Below, piece after piece: positions 53,139 to 61,590 of a stretch of 64,000 bases of DNA (positions are counted from its first letter, which is position 1; each line of letters starts with the position of its first letter). The DNA lies in assembly GCF_004684095.1 (NCBI RefSeq), contig NZ_SRII01000007.1, positions 310,001 to 374,000 on the forward strand, in the 5' to 3' direction. Position numbers and translations under genes: made by a program. The stretch comes from Hymenobacter sp. UV11 (GTDB taxonomy: Bacteria > Bacteroidota > Bacteroidia > Cytophagales > Hymenobacteraceae). Below the pieces are notes generated by a model. It made no database searches. It was not told the origin of the DNA and saw only the letters and a list, made by a program, of their open reading frames with translations.

Positions 53139-53534
53139 ACCTTGTGCCCCCTTTGCCGGCGGGCCTACTCCCGCGCTGGCGGCAAAACTACGCCCCAGGC
53201 GCTTGGTTGCCAGGTTTGAGGGCTAGCCGCCGCCGGTATTTTGCAGTGCGTGAGGGGCGCGCAGGGGTATTAGGGGGCGTTGTTATGGAGTATTTATATA
53301 CTAAAAATAATTACTTTACAGCAAAAAGTACCCCGCGGCGGCTTCGGGTTTGCCGGCGGCGCGTAGGGGGGGTAGGGCCTGGAAATGTATTTGCTAAGTC
53401 AGGCTGCCGCCCGGCCTGGCCCTCGGTTCCGGGTACCCCAACGGCCTTACCCCCCGGCTTCCGGCCGGGCACAAAAAAAGGGAGCCGAGTGGGCTCCCTT
53501 TTTTCAAATTGTAGCGGTTGTGCTGCCAGTGGGC
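53139..53534. other. Spacer between the amidohydrolase and T9SS protein genes
   Basis: About 400 bp with an AT-rich patch at 53285-53330 and the terminator at 53473. A plus-strand open frame crosses it into the downstream gene's antisense and is not convincing. No gene seen. Confidence 0.5.
53473..53504 (-). terminator. Terminator of the T9SS cell-surface protein gene
   Basis: AAAAAAGGGAGCC-GAGTG-GGCTCCCTTTTTT, a strong stem with A and T flanks, about 30 bp after the minus-strand stop at 53535. Confidence 0.9.
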
Positions 53535-56500
53535 TTAGCGGGTCAGCAGGAGACGCACGGTTTGCACCCGGCCATCTAGCTGAAGGCTGCCGAGGTAAAC
53601 GCCCGCGCCGAGCGAGGCACCCTGCACCGAGAAGCGGTAGTCGCGGCCGGCTTCGGCGGGGCCGTCGAAGAAGGTTTTCACTACCTGCCCCAAGGCATTG
53701 TACACCACCAGGCGGGCCGGGCCGCTGGTAGCCGCGCGGAAGTGCAGCTCCGTTTGCTCCACGAACGGGTTGGGGAAGGCCTCAAACACCGGTGTGAGGT
53801 TCAGCTGGGCCGTCGGGCCGCCGTCGTCGGTCGTGGGGGCGGCGGCGCGGGCGCTGGAGGTGGCCACCTGGGCCCCGGCCGGCTCCTGGCCGTACACCAG
53901 CTGGCCCTGCTGGTACACCGTCACGTGCAGGTTGGCGGCCAGCATGTTGTCGGGGCGGAACGAGTAGTCGTTGGTTTGGGTGAAGTTGCTGTAATTCTGC
54001 TTGTTGAGGTGCAGAATAATCCGGCCCGAATTGCCGAGCGGAGCCAGGCTGCCCAGGCTGGCCGCGAAGTGCAGCTCGGCGTAGGGCTGGGTGCCGGCCT
54101 GGCCGAAGGTCAGGCTCACGGCGCTGGTGCCCAGCTGGGCGTAGCCAACCCCGCCCTGCACGGGGCTGGTGCCGTCGGGCGTGAACCAGTAGCGCACAGT
54201 CAGGTCCTGGTAGGGTACGGCCAGGGTGCTCAGGTTATCTACCTGCGCCACCACGTCGATGGTATTGCGACTGTCCTCGGTGGTTTGGTTAGCCGATTGG
54301 GCCTGGAGCTGCACCACGGCCGTCATCGGGGCCGGCTCGATACCTCCCACCAGCGTGCCGTTGCGGTACACCGTGATGCGGTCGGTAGCGGCGTAGGTCG
54401 TGTTGGTGTTGTAAGAGTAATCGTCGGTCTCGTTGAAGGCGCTGTAGTTCTGCTTATTGATGTGCGAGAGAATACCTCCCGAGTTAGCGCCGGCTTCCAG
54501 CAGCTTAGGCGAAGTGAAGCTGTACTCGATGTAGCCGAGCGCGCCCTGGGCGGGCTGGGGCAGGGCCACGTAGCGGGCCTGCACGCCGCTGGTACCCAGC
54601 TGCGCGTAGCCAATGGTGGCCTGAATGGGCGAGAAGTTCTCCACCGTCAGGTAGTAGCGCAGGGTCAGCTCCTGGTACGGAATGGCCGCGCTGGTCGTGT
54701 TCACCAGCTGCAGGAAGGGGTCAATCGAGCTGTTGGTGGGGTTGCCGTTGCCATTCTGGTAAAGCACCGTGATGGAGCGGGAAGTGCCCTGCACCGTCAC
54801 GGCGAAGGTTTTGGAGGTAGTGCCGCAGCTGTTAGCGGCGGTGGCCGTCACGGTTGTGGTGCCCACCGGGAAGGAGTAGGGCGAGGTGATGGCCGTGGTC
54901 GTGCCGCTCGTCACCACCGAGTACGTAATGGCCGGCGCGGGCGTGCCGGTAGCCGTGGCGGCAAAGCTCACCGAAGCGCTGCTCTGGCCGTAGCCGGCCG
55001 TGGCGGTAGCTACCGTGGGCACCGTGAGCACCGGCGCGAGGCAGGTAACCCCCGTTTTCACCACCTGGAAAGTAGTACCAACCCGGATGCCATCTACTAC
55101 TAATACCGGCGAGGTAGTGCCCTGGCGCAGGGCCACGCTGCCAATGTTGTCGTTGGGAGCGGCAGGGGTAGAGCCCGTTTCGGTCTGGGTGGCGGTGGCG
55201 GTGGCCGGCTCGGTATCGGTGGTGGGGTTGATAAAGAGCTGGCTGGTGTTGCCGGTTTCGTCAAACGTGTACTTCACCACCACCAGAATAGTCGCGCCGA
55301 GGTCGTAGTCAGCTGGGGTATAGCTGGCCGTGCCCGTGCCGCCGCTGATGCCGAACTGCAGCTTGCCGCTGGCGTCTTTGCGCACAAATACGCGGGCGCG
55401 GTAGGTGCTGCCAATGGCCTGCGGCCCGAGGTGGAAGAAGTAGTCGCCGGTGGTCGTCACGCTGCTCACGTTCACCAAAAACGAGGCGTAGACCGGCGTG
55501 CGGGCATACACTGGCGCAAACGAGCGGTTCACGTCTTCGCCGCTGCCGGTGAGGGCCGCCGCGTTGCCGCTGTTGGGGCCGTAGCCGGCGTAGCTTAGGC
55601 TGGGCGCTACCACGGTGATGGACTTGGTGCCCGCGCCGCTGTGGGCGTTCCAGTTGTTAGCCGTGAGCAGGGCGCCCACCGGGTACTCAAAGTTCTCCTC
55701 CAGCAGCAGCGCGGCGGGCAGGGCCTGGGTGGTTTGGGCCAGGGTGCCGGGGGTAGTGGTCAGGTAGTTCTCGGCGTAGGGCGTGTTGTTGTCATTGAAG
55801 GCAAACACCGTGAAGTAGTAGGGCGAGCTGGGGCGCAGGCCCGTGATGGTTACCTGGCTGCCGGTGCCGTTGTACACCACGTAGTTGCCGGTGCCTAGCT
55901 GCTGGCCCGCGCCAAAAGCCGGGTCGGCAGTGTAGGTAGTCGCGTCGGTGGGGGTAGCATCCACGGCCGCGCCGAGGTGGGCCAGCACCAGGTATTTCTG
56001 GCTGGGGCCGCCGCCCAGGTTCAGCACCAGCGTGGTGCCGGTGACCTGGCTGGCCGTGATGGTGGCGGGGTTGGTGGGCTCATCGGCCATCGCCACGGCC
56101 ACCGTCGCGAAGGACAGCTCATCGCCGTAGCTGGTGCCCAGGCCGTTGGTAGCATAGGCGCGCACGAAGTAGGTAGTGCCCGGCAGCAGGCCCGTAATGG
56201 CGCTGCTGAAGTCGCCGGGGCCGTTGCCGTCCACTGTCCGGTTGGTACCGAGTACGGGGTTGGCCGTTTTGCCCCACACTACGCCGCGGGCCGTTACGGG
56301 GCTGCCGCCATCGGTGAGGATGCTGCCGCCGCTGGTGGCGGTAGTGGGCGTGAGGGCGGTGATGGGTGCCGTGCGCAGCGTAGCCGGGTACACGGCGTCG
56401 ATGCCGGTGCCCGACACGGCCACCGCCTGGTCGGGCTGGCCGGGGGTAACGACCGGAATAGTGGCGGCATACGCCTGGCTCATCGTGGGCACGAAGCGCA

Positions 56501-58109
56501 CCTCAATGGTCGTGCTGGGCACGGTGCCATTAGTAGGCGTGAGCACAATGGCGCAGCAGGCAAACGCCGTGGCGCCGGTCCGAATCTCGAAGCCCGCCGG
56601 GGGCGTAATGGTAATCGGCCCGGTCAGACCGTTGCCGCCCACCGTGAAGGATTGCAGCAGCGAAGCCGCGCCCACGGCCACGTTGCCGAAGCTGGGCAGG
56701 CTGCTCACCGATACGGCTAAAGCGGGGGGGGTAGGAGCGGCCGTCACGGTCACCGTCACGGGCGTGCTGGTGGTGGTGAGGCTGCCGCAGGTCGAGGTAG
56801 TAGTAGCCTGGGCCACCAGGTAGTAGGTGCCCGCGCCGGGCAGGTCGGCCCCGCGCACCTGGTAGGTGGCGCCGGTAGCGCCGGCCAGGGCGGTGTAGGG
56901 TCCGCCGGCGCTGGTGCCGTATTGCCACGCGTAGGTGGCGGTGGCGCCGGTGCTGGCCATGAGGGTAGCGCCGGTGCCGGTGCTCGTCACGGTCTGGGCC
57001 GCGCCGGGCGCCACCGTTACGGGGTTGCTGGCCGGGGCCTGGCTCACGGTCAGGTTGGTGCCGTTGTCGGTGCCGGTGGTGGCGGGGGTGTCGCTGAGCA
57101 CCCGCACGCGGTAGCCGCTGCCGCTGGCCGTGCCCGCCGGAATGGTCGCCGCGATGGGCGAAGTAGTACCGCTGCCGATAATACCGGCCGTGGTACTGGC
57201 CGGAAATACGCCCGCCGCATCCGAGAGCTGCACGCTGTACGTGCCCGCCGTGCCGGTGCTGGTAAACGGTACGCTCAGCGCGCTGCCCGCCGTGCTCGTC
57301 ACGCAGTACGAGGTTGGGGCTACCGCGCCGGTGCTGATGCTGGCGGTGGGGGTAGGGGTGGTGCCGCCGGCCAACGTGGGGGTCAGCGTCACGTCGTCGA
57401 GGCCCGCGCCCTGGCCGTTGGTGCTGCCGCCCACGCCCATCTGGGTCCAGCGCAGGTAGTAAGCTGCGCCATTGGCAAGGCTCACACCCGTCAGGGTTAC
57501 GGCCTTGGCGGTAGTTAGGGGGGGGTAGGAATACACCGTGTTGGTGGCGTCGCCGGGGTAATTCTGGGCGCCATCGGCCTGGGCCGTCCACGTCACGCCA
57601 TCAAGGCTGGTGTAAAAGGTCCAGTTATACTCGCGGGTGCCCGAGCGGTATTTCTCCAGGTTGAACTGCACGCTCAAATCCTGAATGACGGCGCCCGTGC
57701 CGTTGTTCACTTGCAGCATAATGCTGCGCGGCGTGCCATACGAGCCGCTGTTCAAAAAGCCCAGCGCCCGGTCCGTAGAGCCCGCCGCGGCGGCAAAGTT
57801 GTAGGTGCCGCCGGCCGTGAAGTTGTTGCCGTTGGCAACCACGGTGGTCGCGGTGTAGTTGTTGGCGCTGCCGTAGGTCGGGGCAGCCTCGCCCGAGAGC
57901 CGGATGCCCGAAGGCGCCGTGGCCGTGGCGCTGGTGCCCAGGCCATCAAAATTCTCGGTAGTGGGGATGGCGCTCGTGAGCACCAGTTGGGCCCGCGCCC
58001 CAAGCGGGGCCGTGGCCAGGCCAGCCGCCACCAGCAGGGTAGCGAGCGGGGCCGTGAGCTTGCCGGCTAGCCCGGCGGAAAGGTAATCCTGAATAAAATT
58101 CTTCTTCAT
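53535..58109 (-). CDS. T9SS surface protein with tandem CBM3-like modules
   Basis: Modular secreted protein of 1524 residues. A long signal peptide (about 41 residues, ending GARAQ) is followed by a jelly-roll-like region (about 45-250), Ig-like repeats, a choice-of-anchor-D-like stretch near 470-560 (FGNVAVGAASLLQSFTVGGNGL), fibronectin-type repeats (LLPGTTYFVRAYATNG, LRPSSPYYFTVFAFNDNN) and another beta-rich region. Then come two family-3 carbohydrate-binding-like modules, about 1110-1256 and 1260-1405, each with the NKQNYSxFxxTxDYSY signature and a final VTVYxxGxLVxGxEP. The last about 80 residues are a T9SS type A sorting domain (EAFPNPFVEQTELHF, ASLGAGVYLGSLQL). No catalytic domain is recognised, so it is probably an adhesin or scaffold that binds plant cell wall. 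A secreted nuclease gene is 67 bp upstream. Confidence 0.9.
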   Translation of the reverse strand: MKKNFIQDYLSAGLAGKLTAPLATLLVAAGLATAPLGARAQLVLTSAIPTTENFDGLGTSATATAPSGIRLSGEAAPTYGSANNYTATTVVANGNNFTAGGTYNFAAAAGSTDRALGFLNSGSYGTPRSIMLQVNNGTGAVIQDLSVQFNLEKYRSGTREYNWTFYTSLDGVTWTAQADGAQNYPGDATNTVYSYPPLTTAKAVTLTGVSLANGAAYYLRWTQMGVGGSTNGQGAGLDDVTLTPTLAGGTTPTPTASISTGAVAPTSYCVTSTAGSALSVPFTSTGTAGTYSVQLSDAAGVFPASTTAGIIGSGTTSPIAATIPAGTASGSGYRVRVLSDTPATTGTDNGTNLTVSQAPASNPVTVAPGAAQTVTSTGTGATLMASTGATATYAWQYGTSAGGPYTALAGATGATYQVRGADLPGAGTYYLVAQATTTSTCGSLTTTSTPVTVTVTAAPTPPALAVSVSSLPSFGNVAVGAASLLQSFTVGGNGLTGPITITPPAGFEIRTGATAFACCAIVLTPTNGTVPSTTIEVRFVPTMSQAYAATIPVVTPGQPDQAVAVSGTGIDAVYPATLRTAPITALTPTTATSGGSILTDGGSPVTARGVVWGKTANPVLGTNRTVDGNGPGDFSSAITGLLPGTTYFVRAYATNGLGTSYGDELSFATVAVAMADEPTNPATITASQVTGTTLVLNLGGGPSQKYLVLAHLGAAVDATPTDATTYTADPAFGAGQQLGTGNYVVYNGTGSQVTITGLRPSSPYYFTVFAFNDNNTPYAENYLTTTPGTLAQTTQALPAALLLEENFEYPVGALLTANNWNAHSGAGTKSITVVAPSLSYAGYGPNSGNAAALTGSGEDVNRSFAPVYARTPVYASFLVNVSSVTTTGDYFFHLGPQAIGSTYRARVFVRKDASGKLQFGISGGTGTASYTPADYDLGATILVVVKYTFDETGNTSQLFINPTTDTEPATATATQTETGSTPAAPNDNIGSVALRQGTTSPVLVVDGIRVGTTFQVVKTGVTCLAPVLTVPTVATATAGYGQSSASVSFAATATGTPAPAITYSVVTSGTTTAITSPYSFPVGTTTVTATAANSCGTTSKTFAVTVQGTSRSITVLYQNGNGNPTNSSIDPFLQLVNTTSAAIPYQELTLRYYLTVENFSPIQATIGYAQLGTSGVQARYVALPQPAQGALGYIEYSFTSPKLLEAGANSGGILSHINKQNYSAFNETDDYSYNTNTTYAATDRITVYRNGTLVGGIEPAPMTAVVQLQAQSANQTTEDSRNTIDVVAQVDNLSTLAVPYQDLTVRYWFTPDGTSPVQGGVGYAQLGTSAVSLTFGQAGTQPYAELHFAASLGSLAPLGNSGRIILHLNKQNYSNFTQTNDYSFRPDNMLAANLHVTVYQQGQLVYGQEPAGAQVATSSARAAAPTTDDGGPTAQLNLTPVFEAFPNPFVEQTELHFRAATSGPARLVVYNALGQVVKTFFDGPAEAGRDYRFSVQGASLGAGVYLGSLQLDGRVQTVRLLLTR

Positions 58110-58176
58110 GAGAGAGAGCTGGACCGCAAGGCCGCAAAAAACCAGTAGGAAAAGGAAGTCGAAAGCGCGGGCCCGC

Positions 58177-59484
58177 CTAGTTGGTGGGGCCGGCGTCTAC
58201 TTTCGCCTCAATGGTGGCCTGCACGTCCACGGGCAGCTTCGAGAGCAGGTCGTAGCCGGTGGCGGCCTCAATGGCGTCCACGCTGACGCGGTACACGCCC
58301 CAGTCCTGGTTCAGGGCATTGTCGTTGGGCATGTCCACGGCAATGATGCGGGTGGTGGCCGTGATGCGGGCCAGGTCATTATCGCCCACCGGCAGCAGCA
58401 CAATCACCTTCCAGGTGCGGTTGGGCACCGTCACGCGGCCCTGGTCAATGGTGGTCATGTAGCCCGACGAGCCCGTGCCGCCCACCCCGTAGCTACCCGC
58501 AATGATGTAGGCCTCGTAGCCGGGCAAAAAGCTGCGGGTGTAGTTCTCCAGGTCGGCCCAGGGGCCCTGGTTGTTCTGCGGCGCCTGGGGCATCATGTTG
58601 GTCATGAGGAAGGTAGCCGAGTTGTCCTCCACCGAGTTGGTGCGGTCGGCCGAGGGAGCGTTGTGGCCACGGTCGAAGCCCGAGCCCGTGTAGCTGGTGC
58701 TCTGCACCTGGTAAAAGCCCTCGGGCAGTGAGGGGTCGTTGCGGAAGTCGTTCTGCCGGTCGCTGGTGCCGCGGTTGGAGATGTCGAGGTGCCAGCTCAC
58801 CCAGTTGGGCTTGCCCTGGGGGGCGTTGTAGCCCACCACGTACTGCGGTTTCACCAGCAGGTAGTTGCTGGGGTAGTTCACGTCGGCCACCGCGCCGCTG
58901 GGGTTGCCCAGGGCCAGGTTGTCGTTGTCTACCGAAGGCTGGGCCACGCCATAGGGCGCCACCGCAAAATCGTCAATATCGAGCCGCGCCGCGCCGCCCG
59001 AGGTCTTGCGCACCTCAAACTTGACGCTGCCCGGAATATTGACCGTAAACGCCGCCGCCTGCAGCGTGGCGCTGGTGCTAAACACGGTGGTGCCCACCTT
59101 CGTCCACTTGTTGCAGTTGCACGACTGCGACTGTGCCCACAGCTCCCAGCTGCTGCTGGCGTCGGTGCCGTACACGGCGTGCTGCACCGTGACGGTGCTG
59201 GCGCCGCCGCTTAGGTAAAACTCCATCGTGAGGCGGCCGCTGCCTTCGAGGCGGGCGGCCTGGGCGCCGTTTTTGTGGTCGGCCGGGTCGCTGCCCAGCA
59301 GCGCGTCGGTGAAGGTCCAGGAGCCGGTGGGCAGGGCTACCGTGCCAGTAGGGTAGTCCGGCTTGGTACCAGTATCAAACGTTTCCTGGGTGGTAGGGGT
59401 GGCTGTCTGGGCCTGAGCCGGGAGCCACGACAGGCCCGCGAGCAACAGCAAACAGGGGTAAGAGCGACGTAAGAATGGCGGCAT
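58177..59484 (-). CDS. Secreted DNA/RNA non-specific endonuclease
   Basis: Extracellular nuclease of 435 residues. After the signal peptide (MPPFLRRSYPCLLLLAGLSWLPAQAQ) there is a beta-sandwich domain (about 30-180), like the accessory domain of Bacteroidota extracellular nucleases and adhesins. The beta-beta-alpha-metal NUC1 domain follows, with the DRGH active site in GFDRGHNAPSADR (H about 273), LTNMMPQAPQNNQGPWADLE (metal-binding asparagine) and the C-terminal WGVYRVSVDAIEAATGYDLLS. It degrades DNA and RNA outside the cell, for nutrients or biofilm turnover. It has no T9SS domain itself. It has a well-formed promoter (59547-59577) and is probably co-transcribed with the CBM3 protein gene downstream. 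Confidence 0.93.
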   Translation of the reverse strand: MPPFLRRSYPCLLLLAGLSWLPAQAQTATPTTQETFDTGTKPDYPTGTVALPTGSWTFTDALLGSDPADHKNGAQAARLEGSGRLTMEFYLSGGASTVTVQHAVYGTDASSSWELWAQSQSCNCNKWTKVGTTVFSTSATLQAAAFTVNIPGSVKFEVRKTSGGAARLDIDDFAVAPYGVAQPSVDNDNLALGNPSGAVADVNYPSNYLLVKPQYVVGYNAPQGKPNWVSWHLDISNRGTSDRQNDFRNDPSLPEGFYQVQSTSYTGSGFDRGHNAPSADRTNSVEDNSATFLMTNMMPQAPQNNQGPWADLENYTRSFLPGYEAYIIAGSYGVGGTGSSGYMTTIDQGRVTVPNRTWKVIVLLPVGDNDLARITATTRIIAVDMPNDNALNQDWGVYRVSVDAIEAATGYDLLSKLPVDVQATIEAKVDAGPTN

Positions 59485-59546
59485 GTACTAGGGTAAAAAA
59501 GTAGATGAACAAGTCTCAGATCGCCCAAGCGTCCAAGGCCCAGTTA

Positions 59547-59577
59547 CAAATTTACCACTAAAAAAAGTGCAAGTCAA
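59547..59577 (-). promoter_or_regulatory. Promoter of the nuclease gene
   Basis: On the minus strand, TTGAC (TTG at 59577-59575) and TAAATTTG (59554-59547) are 20 bp apart, the best complete -33/-7 pair seen in the window. Confidence 0.6.
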
Positions 59578-59860
59578 TTACGGAATTATTAAATTAAACT
59601 TTGTAAATCAAAAGAAAAAAACGTTTAAATAAGTAAGCAATTTGCTTGTATAATATACTGCCGCATATTGCGCAAAGCCCGCTTGTGGCTTGAGCCAGGC
59701 CCCTTTCCCAAGGTTTTTCTCGCCCTGCCCAGGCTACCATGCCTGTGCCTGGGTAGCGGCCGGTCGCGGGGCGAAGTAATTGAAATGCAATTTCATAGCA
59801 AATTCATTTGCGGTAAAATCCTAAAAAAAGGTCCCTGGTGACGGGTTGTTGTGCTGGGCC

Positions 59861-59903
59861 ACGGCCAAAAAGAAGGGCGCGTGGCCCAGCAGCCACGCGC
59901 CCT
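59861..59903 (-). terminator. Terminator of the arabinofuranosidase operon
   Basis: AGGGCGCGTGGC and GCCACGCGCCCT form a perfect 12-bp stem, followed on the minus strand by CTTCTTTTTGG. It lies about 27 bp after the stop codon. Confidence 0.88.
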
Positions 59904-59929
59904 CGCACAGTTGTCGGCTGCCGCCGGCG

Positions 59930-61507
59930 CTACTTCAGCTCCAGCACCACCACCGACTTGGGGGGTAGGGCCACGGCCAGCTTATCGCCGCGCTTGCGGG
60001 CGCCCGTGAAGGCGGCCAGCGTCACGGTATTAGGCTTGTCGAAGGTGTTGTAGTCGCTCACGCTGGCCGAGGTCAGCACGCGGCCGGTCACGGTCTTGAA
60101 GCTCACGCCGGGCAGCGCCGTTTCCAGGGTCAGGGTCTTTTTGGGGTCGAGGTTCACGAGTGAAATGTGCACCGCCCCGTTCTTATCCCGCGAGGCCGAG
60201 GCGTTGAGGGCCGGGATTTTCTCGCCCCCAAAGGCGTAGTCGGGGCTATTGAATTGCAGGGGCAGATACTCCGCATCCTGGTGCACCTGGTAGAGGTCAA
60301 ACACGTGGTAGGTGGGCGTGAGCAGCATCTTTTCCTTGTCCGTGAGCACCAGGGCCTGGAGCACGTTCACGGCCTGGGCCAGGTTGGCGCCGCGCACCCG
60401 GTCGCAGTGGTTGTTGAAGATGTTGAGGGTAGTGCCGGCCACCAGAGCGTCGCGCAGCGAGTTTTGCTGGTACAAGAAGCCGGGGTTGGTGCCGGGCTCC
60501 ACATCGGTCCACACGCCCCACTCGTCCACGAGCAACGCCACCTTCTTCTCCTTGTCGTACTTGTCCATAATGGCCGCGTGCTTGGTCACGATGGCGTCCA
60601 TTTTCAGGCAGTTGCGCAGGGTGCTGAAGTACATATCCTCGCCAAAGCCGGTGGCCTTGCCCTTGCTGCCGCTCCAGCTGCCGGTGGGCAGCGTGTACTG
60701 GTGCAGGGTGAGGCCCCACATTTTGCTAGGGCCGATGTTCTTCATGCACACCTCGGTCCAGTTGGCGTCGTCGCCGTTGGCCCCGCTCACAATGCGCTTG
60801 AGCCGGGTGCCGGGGTAGTCGTGGGCAAAGGTGGCGTAGCGCTTATACACGTCCGAGTAGTACTCGGGCGTCATGTTGCCGCCGCAGCCCCAGCTCTCGT
60901 TGCCGATGCCCCACCAGCTCACTTTATAGGGCGCGGGGTGGCCGTTTTTCTTGCGCTCCTGCACCAGGGGCGTATCCTCGTCCGAGTTGAGGTACTCCAT
61001 CCAGCCGGCCATTTCCTGTACCGTGCCGCTGCCCACGTTGGCGGCCAGGTAGGGCTCGGTGCCGAGCAGGCCGCACAGCTCCATAAACTCGTGGGTGCCG
61101 AAGCTATTGTCTTCCAGGGTATTGCCCCACCACAGGTTCAGCATCTTGGGGCGCTGGGCGGCGGGCCCTACCCCGTCGTGCCAGTGGTAGGTATCGGCAA
61201 AGCAGCCGCCGGGCCAGCGCAGGTTGGGCACGTGAATCTTCTTGAGGGCCTCCACAATGTCCATCCGAATACGCCCCTGCTTGGGCACGTCCAGGCCGGG
61301 GTCAACCCAAAAGCCGCCGTAGATGCAGCGCCCCAGGTGCTCGGCAAACTGCCCCTGAATGTCTTTGCTGATAACCAGCTTAGGGTTGCCGGGCTGCACC
61401 GTGAGCTGCACGGTCTGGGCCGGGGCCAGCAGCGGCGCCAGGCCGAGCGCGGCGGCAAAGGCGAGCCGGCGAAAGGGGGTAGGGGAATTCTTTACCAAAG
61501 TGAACAT
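59930..61507 (-). CDS. Secreted GH51 alpha-L-arabinofuranosidase
   Basis: Family GH51 retaining hydrolase that removes alpha-L-arabinofuranosyl residues from arabinan and arabinoxylan side chains. The ATG at 61507 gives a signal peptide (MFTLVKNSPTPFRRLAFAAALGLAPLLAPAQ) and a protein of 525 residues. The longer frame overlaps the upstream gene and is rejected. The acid/base is E204 in WWGIGNESWGCGG and the nucleophile E329 in LLVDEWGVWTD. IQGQFAEHLGRCIYGGFWV and LRWPGGCFADTYHWHDGVGP are typical GH51 segments. Many GH51 enzymes are cytoplasmic, so the signal peptide is notable. It follows the GH43 gene by 83 bp on the same strand, as part of the arabinan cluster. Confidence 0.95.
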   Translation of the reverse strand: MFTLVKNSPTPFRRLAFAAALGLAPLLAPAQTVQLTVQPGNPKLVISKDIQGQFAEHLGRCIYGGFWVDPGLDVPKQGRIRMDIVEALKKIHVPNLRWPGGCFADTYHWHDGVGPAAQRPKMLNLWWGNTLEDNSFGTHEFMELCGLLGTEPYLAANVGSGTVQEMAGWMEYLNSDEDTPLVQERKKNGHPAPYKVSWWGIGNESWGCGGNMTPEYYSDVYKRYATFAHDYPGTRLKRIVSGANGDDANWTEVCMKNIGPSKMWGLTLHQYTLPTGSWSGSKGKATGFGEDMYFSTLRNCLKMDAIVTKHAAIMDKYDKEKKVALLVDEWGVWTDVEPGTNPGFLYQQNSLRDALVAGTTLNIFNNHCDRVRGANLAQAVNVLQALVLTDKEKMLLTPTYHVFDLYQVHQDAEYLPLQFNSPDYAFGGEKIPALNASASRDKNGAVHISLVNLDPKKTLTLETALPGVSFKTVTGRVLTSASVSDYNTFDKPNTVTLAAFTGARKRGDKLAVALPPKSVVVLELK

Positions 61508-61590
61508 GGGCAACTGATGGGAACGAGTGAGTGAAAAGGGAGGGGGTAGGGCCGCAAGGCCGGTACTGTACATAGTAAAAAGCGAAGCCG

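Larger units (their letters stand above)
59485..59929. promoter_or_regulatory. AT-rich spacer upstream of the nuclease gene
   Basis: 445 bp with a promoter for the nuclease gene (59547-59577), an AT-rich stretch with an AAACGTTT core at about 59619-59626 that resembles the LacI-type operator centre but lacks its flanks, and the terminator of the arabinofuranosidase at 59861-59903. Confidence 0.55.

Noticed and set aside
53144..53731. 195-codon plus-strand frame
   Set aside because: It runs through the terminator at 53473 and into the antisense of the T9SS sorting domain.
53742..55103. 453-codon plus-strand frame opposite the T9SS protein gene
   Set aside because: Repeat-like G, A, V and R content mirrors the threonine/glycine-rich repeats of the real protein on the other strand.
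59376..59389. TCAAACGTTT inside the nuclease coding region
   Set aside because: Only half of the operator matches and it lies within codons, so regulatory meaning is unlikely.
59617..59628. AAACGTTT core resembling the LacI operator
   Set aside because: Flanks are A/T only and lack the CAC...GTG half-site ends. It could occur by chance in this AT-rich spacer.
60167..61534. 455-codon plus-strand frame opposite the GH51 gene
   Set aside because: Composition is dominated by V, G, H and A, as expected from the antisense of GC-rich codons. The GH51 frame has full catalytic motifs.
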